This document shows, piece by piece, positions 58,614 through 64,000 of a stretch of DNA of 64,000 bases. The notes beneath the pieces are model-generated. The model did no database searches. It worked only from the letters and a program-made list of their open reading frames with translations, and was not told the DNA's origin. The DNA is taken from NCBI GenBank assembly GCA_963785815.1, contig CAWAWN010000002.1, positions 310,001 to 374,000 of the forward strand, read 5' to 3'. Source of the DNA: UBA4742 sp963785815. Its GTDB lineage: Bacteria > Actinomycetota > Acidimicrobiia > Acidimicrobiales > Acidimicrobilacustridaceae. Position numbers and translations under genes: made by a program. Within the stretch, counting starts at the first letter, position 1. Every line of letters begins with the position of its first letter.

Positions 58614-58660
58614 GTCACACGTTGTCACAGGCGAGTCGGCACGTGTGACAGATCGTGACA
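58614..58660. promoter_or_regulatory. Cluster of four TGTGAC/GTCACA half-sites
   Basis: GTCACACG (58614-58621) and CGTGTGAC (58642-58649) form a perfect 8-bp inverted repeat; additional GTCACA (58624-58629) and GTGACA (58655-58660) half-sites lie within and beside it. The site is between the divergent DinB-MOSC gene and the 147-aa gene, so it may control either or both. The regulator is unknown. Confidence 0.45.
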
Positions 58661-58712
58661 GCCTCGCGATGGACCGCCTGACGGCGCCGCACCACCGGCA
58701 TCAGGAGCACCC

Positions 58713-59156
58713 ATGGGCACCATCTACGAGGACATCGTCACCGCCGCCGACCAGATCGCCACCGAGCTGGGCGAGCACGGCTACCGACTCGACTTCACCC
58801 TGGCCAGCCTGGCCGAGGTGGACCGGTTCCTGGACGAGAACGCGGATCCGGGCTCGACGGCCACCGACACGCTGCTGTCGGGTCGGCTGGGCCCCTGGAT
58901 GTTCGGCCTGGGCAGCTACAGCGGCGAGGTGCTGCGGCGGGCCATCGGCGGTGAGTGGCGCTGGGTCGGGCTCGACGACGACAAGGCGGCCTCGACCGAC
59001 ACCGAGCTGGTGCTGGTGGACGGCTCCCTGGTGTTCCCGCTCCAGCGCATCTGGAAGCGGCTGATGAGCGGGGACGAGGAATCGATGACCCGATGGGGCG
59101 CCGAGATGGTGGCGGCGGTGGAGCTGCCTGACGCCCCGGACGGATCGGAGGGGTGA
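58713..59156 (+). CDS. Hypothetical protein
   Basis: A 147-aa acidic soluble protein starting MGTIYEDIVTAADQIATELGEHGYRLDFTLASLAEVDRFLDENA. It has AGGAGC 8 nt before ATG 58713, so translation is credible. The RRAIGGEWRWVGLDDD and VDGSLVFPLQRIWKRLMSGDEESMTRW pieces resemble small uncharacterised actinobacterial proteins, possibly of immunity or SMI1-like type, but I do not recognise a named family. An operator-like cluster lies about 50 bp upstream. Confidence 0.65.
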   Translation: MGTIYEDIVTAADQIATELGEHGYRLDFTLASLAEVDRFLDENADPGSTATDTLLSGRLGPWMFGLGSYSGEVLRRAIGGEWRWVGLDDDKAASTDTELVLVDGSLVFPLQRIWKRLMSGDEESMTRWGAEMVAAVELPDAPDGSEG

Positions 59157-59240
59157 GGCTGGACGGCCCCGGCGCTGATCGCCGAGATCGAGGCACGACG
59201 CGCCGCAGCCAGGTCCGATCCCTGAAACTGGACGCCGAAA

Positions 59241-59260
59241 TGCGCGCCAAAAGGGGCGCA
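59241..59260. terminator. Hairpin between convergent hypothetical gene and hspR
   Basis: TGCGCGCC-AAAA-GGGGCGCA, an 8-bp stem with one mismatch and an AAAA loop, in the 150-bp gap between the convergent genes. Nothing else is seen in that gap. Confidence 0.45.
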
Positions 59261-59306
59261 AAGATGCCCAATTTGCGGACCGGCGGTCGGCCGCCTGGCG
59301 CGACCC

Positions 59307-59702
59307 TCAGCGGTCGGTGAAGATGGCGCGGTCGCGGCCGTAGACCATGACGGCCTGGCTGAACGGCACCAGGTCGCGGCGGTACTTGCGGTGGGTCTGC
59401 TCGACGGCCTCGGTGGCCTGGGATCGGGCCTGGTCGAGCTCGCGGCGCAGCTGCTCGTTCTCGGCCTCGAGCTCGAGCACGCGCTTGACCCCGGCCAGGT
59501 TCAGGCCCGACTCGGTCAGATCCTGGATGCGTTGGAGCAGGTGGATGTCCTCGTCGCTGTAGCGACGGCTGCCCCCGCCGGTGCGGGCCGGCTCGAGCAG
59601 GCCCTTGCGCTCGTAGATGCGCAGGGTCTGGGGATGCACACCAGCCAGCTCGGCCGCCACCGAGATGACGTAGACGGCTCGGGATCGGGAGCTGTCGCTC
59701 AT
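59307..59702 (-). CDS. hspR: Heat shock repressor HspR (MerR family)
   Basis: A 131-aa MerR-type repressor of the dnaK operon and clpB, with DnaK as co-repressor in other Actinomycetota. DNA-binding domain: VYVISVAAELAGVHPQTLRIYERKGLLEPARTGGGSRRYSDEDIHLL; then a coiled coil (LELEAENEQLRRELDQARSQ). ATG 59702 has GGGAGG upstream; GTG 59726 overlapping the dnaJ stop by 4 bp is an alternative. Last gene of dnaK-grpE-dnaJ-hspR. Confidence 0.93.
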   Translation of the reverse strand: MSDSSRSRAVYVISVAAELAGVHPQTLRIYERKGLLEPARTGGGSRRYSDEDIHLLQRIQDLTESGLNLAGVKRVLELEAENEQLRRELDQARSQATEAVEQTHRKYRRDLVPFSQAVMVYGRDRAIFTDR

Positions 59703-59722
59703 GGCTGGGAACCTCCCATCGA

Positions 59723-60886
59723 TCACACCCCGAGATGGGTGCGGGGCGACGCCGTGGTCGCCTCGGCCAAGGCCTCGACGGCGCGGCGCTCTTCACTGGT
59801 CAGTTTGGTCGGTACGGCCACCTCGATGGTGACCATCAGGTCGCCGCGGCCCTTCTTGGCCGGCACGCCCCGCCCCTTGATGCGGAACACCCGCCCTGAG
59901 CTGGTGCCGCTGGGCAGCTTGAGGGTCACCGGGTCGCCCTCGAGCGTCGGGACCTTGAGCTTGGTGCCCAGGGCCGCCTCGGGGAAGGTGACCGGCACCG
60001 TCAGCGTGAGGTTGCGGCCGTCCCGACCGAACAGCGGGTCGGCAGCCACGTGGGCCACCACGTAGAGGTCGCCGTGCGGGCCGCCGTTGCGACCCGGGCC
60101 GCCCCGACCCTTGATGCGGATGCGCTGCCCGTCGGTCACACCGGCCGGGATGCGCACCTTGACCTCACGCCGCCGACGCTCGACCCCGAGCCCGTGGCAG
60201 GTGGGGCACGGCTCGGTGACCACCGTGCCGCGACCGCCGCACTCGGGGCAGGGAGAGCTGAACGAGAAGAAGCCCTGGTTGTCGTCGAGCACGCCCCGGC
60301 CGTTGCAGCGCGGGCAGGTGACCGGGGCCGTCCCCGGCTTGGCGCCGCTGCCGTGGCAGGTCGAGCAGGCCGCCTCGGAGGTCAGGTTGACCGACGTCTC
60401 CACGCCGTTGACGGCCTCGAGGAAGCCCAGGTGCAGCTCGGCTTCGAGGTCGACGCCGCGCTGGGGGCCGGGGCCGCGTGAGCCGCCCCCGCCGCCGCGA
60501 CCGCCGCGGCCGAACAGCCCGCCCAAGAGGTCGTTGATGTCGGTGGACGTGAAGTTGAAGTCGGCGTGCCCGGCGGCCGGACCGGCGCCGAAGCCGCGGC
60601 CGAACCCCGGCCCTCCCGGACCACCGGGACCGCCCATGCCGGCCATCGGGCCCAGGCGGCGGACCTCGTCGTACTCCTTGCGCTTCTCCTCGTCCCCCAC
60701 CACGTCGTAGGCGGCCGAGACCTCCTTGAACCGATCCTCGGCCGTGGCGTCGCCGGGGTTGGCGTCGGGGTGCAGCTCGCGGGCCAGCTTGCGGTAGGCC
60801 TTGGTGATGTCCTTGGCGGACGCGCTCTCGGAGACGCCGAGCGTCTTGTAGTAGTCCTTCTCGAACCATTCGCGCTGTGGCGCCAA
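59723..60886 (-). CDS. dnaJ: Chaperone protein DnaJ
   Basis: A 387-aa Hsp40: J domain (DYYKTLGVSESASAKDITKAYRKLARELHPDANPGD with the HPD triad), Gly-rich linker, four CxxCxGxG-type zinc motifs (CSTCHGSG, CPRCNGRG, CPECGGRG, CPTCHGLG), and C-terminal substrate domains. The start is TTG 60886 with CAGGAG upstream, giving the APQREWFEKD start usual in Actinomycetota; GTG 60925 is an alternative. Stimulates DnaK ATPase. Confidence 0.95.
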   Translation of the reverse strand: MAPQREWFEKDYYKTLGVSESASAKDITKAYRKLARELHPDANPGDATAEDRFKEVSAAYDVVGDEEKRKEYDEVRRLGPMAGMGGPGGPGGPGFGRGFGAGPAAGHADFNFTSTDINDLLGGLFGRGGRGGGGGSRGPGPQRGVDLEAELHLGFLEAVNGVETSVNLTSEAACSTCHGSGAKPGTAPVTCPRCNGRGVLDDNQGFFSFSSPCPECGGRGTVVTEPCPTCHGLGVERRRREVKVRIPAGVTDGQRIRIKGRGGPGRNGGPHGDLYVVAHVAADPLFGRDGRNLTLTVPVTFPEAALGTKLKVPTLEGDPVTLKLPSGTSSGRVFRIKGRGVPAKKGRGDLMVTIEVAVPTKLTSEERRAVEALAEATTASPRTHLGV

Positions 60887-60935
60887 CGGACTGCTCTCCT
60901 GTTCCTGGCGGTGCCGATCGGGCACCGCCGATGGC

Positions 60936-61565
60936 TCAGCCCTTGACCTTGACCATGGCGGGTCGCAGCACGCGACCCTTCCACAGATAGCCCGTGCGCA
61001 GGCTCTCGATGACGACGCTCTCGCCGCCGTCGCCCGGCTCGTGCAGCACGGCCTCGTGCATCAGCGGGTCGAACACCTGCCCCTCGACCACCATGGCCTC
61101 GAGGCCCTGCTTCTGCAGCGTCTCGAGCAGCATCTTGGAGATGGGCCCGACGTCGGGTGCGTCGTGCACCACGGCGGCATCGCAGGCGTCCAGCACCGGC
61201 AGCAGCTCGACCACCAGCGATTCGGAGGCCCGAGCTCGGGTCTCGGCCTCGGCCTTGGCCGTGCGCTTGCGGTAGTTGTCGAACTCGGCCTTGAGGCGTT
61301 GGAGCGCCTCTCGGAACTCGTCGCGCTCGGCGACCAGGGCCTGGCTGTCGCCGCCGGCCAGCATCTGACCGAGCTCCTCGTCGATCTCGTCGGCCACGGC
61401 CTCGGCGTCCTCATCCGCGTCGCGCATCAGGTCGTCGAGCGCCGAGGCCGGATCGACCGGCTCCGCGGGATCGGACCCGGGAGCGCCGGTCGGGTCGGCG
61501 GGATCGCGTCCCGCCGACCCCCGGGCCGGCTGCCCCTGGGTGGGTTCGTCGTCGGATCGGGCCAT
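60936..61565 (-). CDS. grpE: Nucleotide exchange factor GrpE
   Basis: A 209-aa protein. Acidic, low-complexity first 60 residues, then the coiled coil (ERDEFREALQRLKAEFDNYRKRTAKAEAETRA) and the beta domain ending VVIESLRTGYLWKGRVLRPAMVKV. Releases ADP from DnaK. ATG 61565 lies 2 bp after the dnaK stop. Confidence 0.95.
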   Translation of the reverse strand: MARSDDEPTQGQPARGSAGRDPADPTGAPGSDPAEPVDPASALDDLMRDADEDAEAVADEIDEELGQMLAGGDSQALVAERDEFREALQRLKAEFDNYRKRTAKAEAETRARASESLVVELLPVLDACDAAVVHDAPDVGPISKMLLETLQKQGLEAMVVEGQVFDPLMHEAVLHEPGDGGESVVIESLRTGYLWKGRVLRPAMVKVKG

Positions 61566-61567
61566 GT

Positions 61568-63418
<1,851 letters not shown>

Positions 63419-63488
63419 GATGAATCTCCTGGAGGTGGGTAGGGGTGCAGGGATCTCCCTGCGGGGTCGAAATCTTGCGTTGCCATCC

Positions 63489-63517
63489 AGGATAAAACTT
63501 GAGTCGCTGACTATCAA
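63489..63517 (-). promoter_or_regulatory. dnaK promoter overlapped by a HAIR-like HspR operator
   Basis: On the minus strand a -35 TTGATA (63517-63512) and a -10 TATCCT (63494-63489) are separated by exactly 17 bp. The operator CTTGAGT...TATCAAC with TTGA-N11-TCAA (63499-63517) covers the -35 box and most of the spacer, so HspR binding would block polymerase. Confidence 0.8.
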
Positions 63518-63554
63518 CTCGGGCGGGAAGAATTCTGTGGGTAAGGTCGGTTCC

Positions 63555-64000
63555 GTGACCCACACCCTGATCCTGTTGCGCCACGGCCAGAGCACGTGGA
63601 ACCGGAAGAACCTGTTCACGGGCTGGTACGACGCCGATCTGACCGACCAGGGTCGGGCCGAGGGGGTGGCGGCGGGCTCGACCATGGCCGAGGCCGGGGT
63701 GGCGCCCGACGTGGTCCACACCTCGGTGCAGGTGCGGGCCATCCGCACCGCCGAGCTGGCCCTGGCCGAGATGGGGCGCTCGTGGCTGCCGGTGCGGCGC
63801 ACCTGGCGGCTCAACGAGCGCTCGTACGGGGCCCTGCAGGGCAAGGACAAGGCCGAGACCACCGCCGAGTTCGGCGCCGACCAGGTGAAGGTGTGGCGGC
63901 GCAGCTACGACGTGCCACCCCCGGCGTTGGCGTCCGACGACGAGCGCCACCCCCGCTTCGACGCCCGCTACGCCGGCCTGGCCCCCGACGTGCTGCCGGC
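63555..64000 (+). CDS. gpmA: 2,3-bisphosphoglycerate-dependent phosphoglycerate mutase, 3' end outside window
   Basis: GTG 63555 opens a frame without a stop to the window end (148 codons). The N terminus THTLILLRHGQSTWNRKNLFTGWYDADLTDQGRAEG holds the phosphohistidine RHG motif, and RTAELAL, WRLNERSYGALQGKDKAETTAEFG match dPGM. It interconverts 3- and 2-phosphoglycerate in glycolysis. Divergent from dnaK, 136 bp apart. Confidence 0.93.
   Translation, partial: MTHTLILLRHGQSTWNRKNLFTGWYDADLTDQGRAEGVAAGSTMAEAGVAPDVVHTSVQVRAIRTAELALAEMGRSWLPVRRTWRLNERSYGALQGKDKAETTAEFGADQVKVWRRSYDVPPPALASDDERHPRFDARYAGLAPDVLP

Overview
The window is very GC-rich, with dense genes that often overlap by 4 bp (ATGA/GTGA). 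The gene content points to Actinomycetota: ergothioneine genes egtABCD, an HspR-controlled dnaK-grpE-dnaJ-hspR operon, a clpS-DUF2017 pair, a SARP-type regulator and an actinobacterial-style DnaJ. Gene order and several lineage-restricted hypothetical proteins suggest an Acidimicrobiia-like organism; this is inference from memory of families, not a search. Three conserved genes (clpS, a 138-aa hypothetical gene, egtD) each carry one single-base frameshift with recognisable family sequence on both sides, so sequence error is a live possibility next to real decay or recoding.

Layout. 1-7.3 kb: a secreted subtilisin-like protease with FG-GAP repeats that runs off the left edge, heme A synthase, clpS-DUF2017, and a membrane-anchored HExxH protein. 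7.4-7.9 kb: tRNA-Glu, tRNA-Asp, tRNA-Phe and a terminator. 8-9.4 kb: small genes, including a SpoIIAA-like protein. 9.4-12.4 kb: a tightly coupled operon of TetR, two paralogous membrane proteins, and oxidase subunit III-like and IV-like proteins. 12.5-15.5 kb: ketopantoate reductase, CorA and a potassium channel. 15.6-21 kb: a decayed SARP regulator, a tautomerase, and an operon of membrane peptide, DUF4242 protein and a large LuxR-type ATPase regulator. 21-24.3 kb: alkyltransferase-like protein, HAD protein, malic enzyme, pyrE. 25-25.7 kb: a vapBC toxin-antitoxin pair.

25.7-38.3 kb holds de novo purine synthesis in three minus-strand blocks: purL-purF-purM, purB-purC-purS-purQ and purA-purD-purE. 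They are separated by two small plus-strand genes and by copies of an intergenic repeat. Apart from purN and purH, the IMP route and the first AMP steps are covered.

38.4-50 kb is a cell-surface region: a 1777-aa sortase-type protein built from 14 tandem domains, two GT-C glycosyltransferase-like proteins and two acyltransferase-3 proteins. 50-59 kb: clpB with a HAIR-like operator, egtABCD (no egtE seen), a convergent DinB-MOSC fusion and a hypothetical gene. 59.3-64 kb: hspR, dnaJ, grpE, dnaK with a second HAIR-like operator over its promoter, then the start of a divergent phosphoglycerate mutase gene cut by the right edge.
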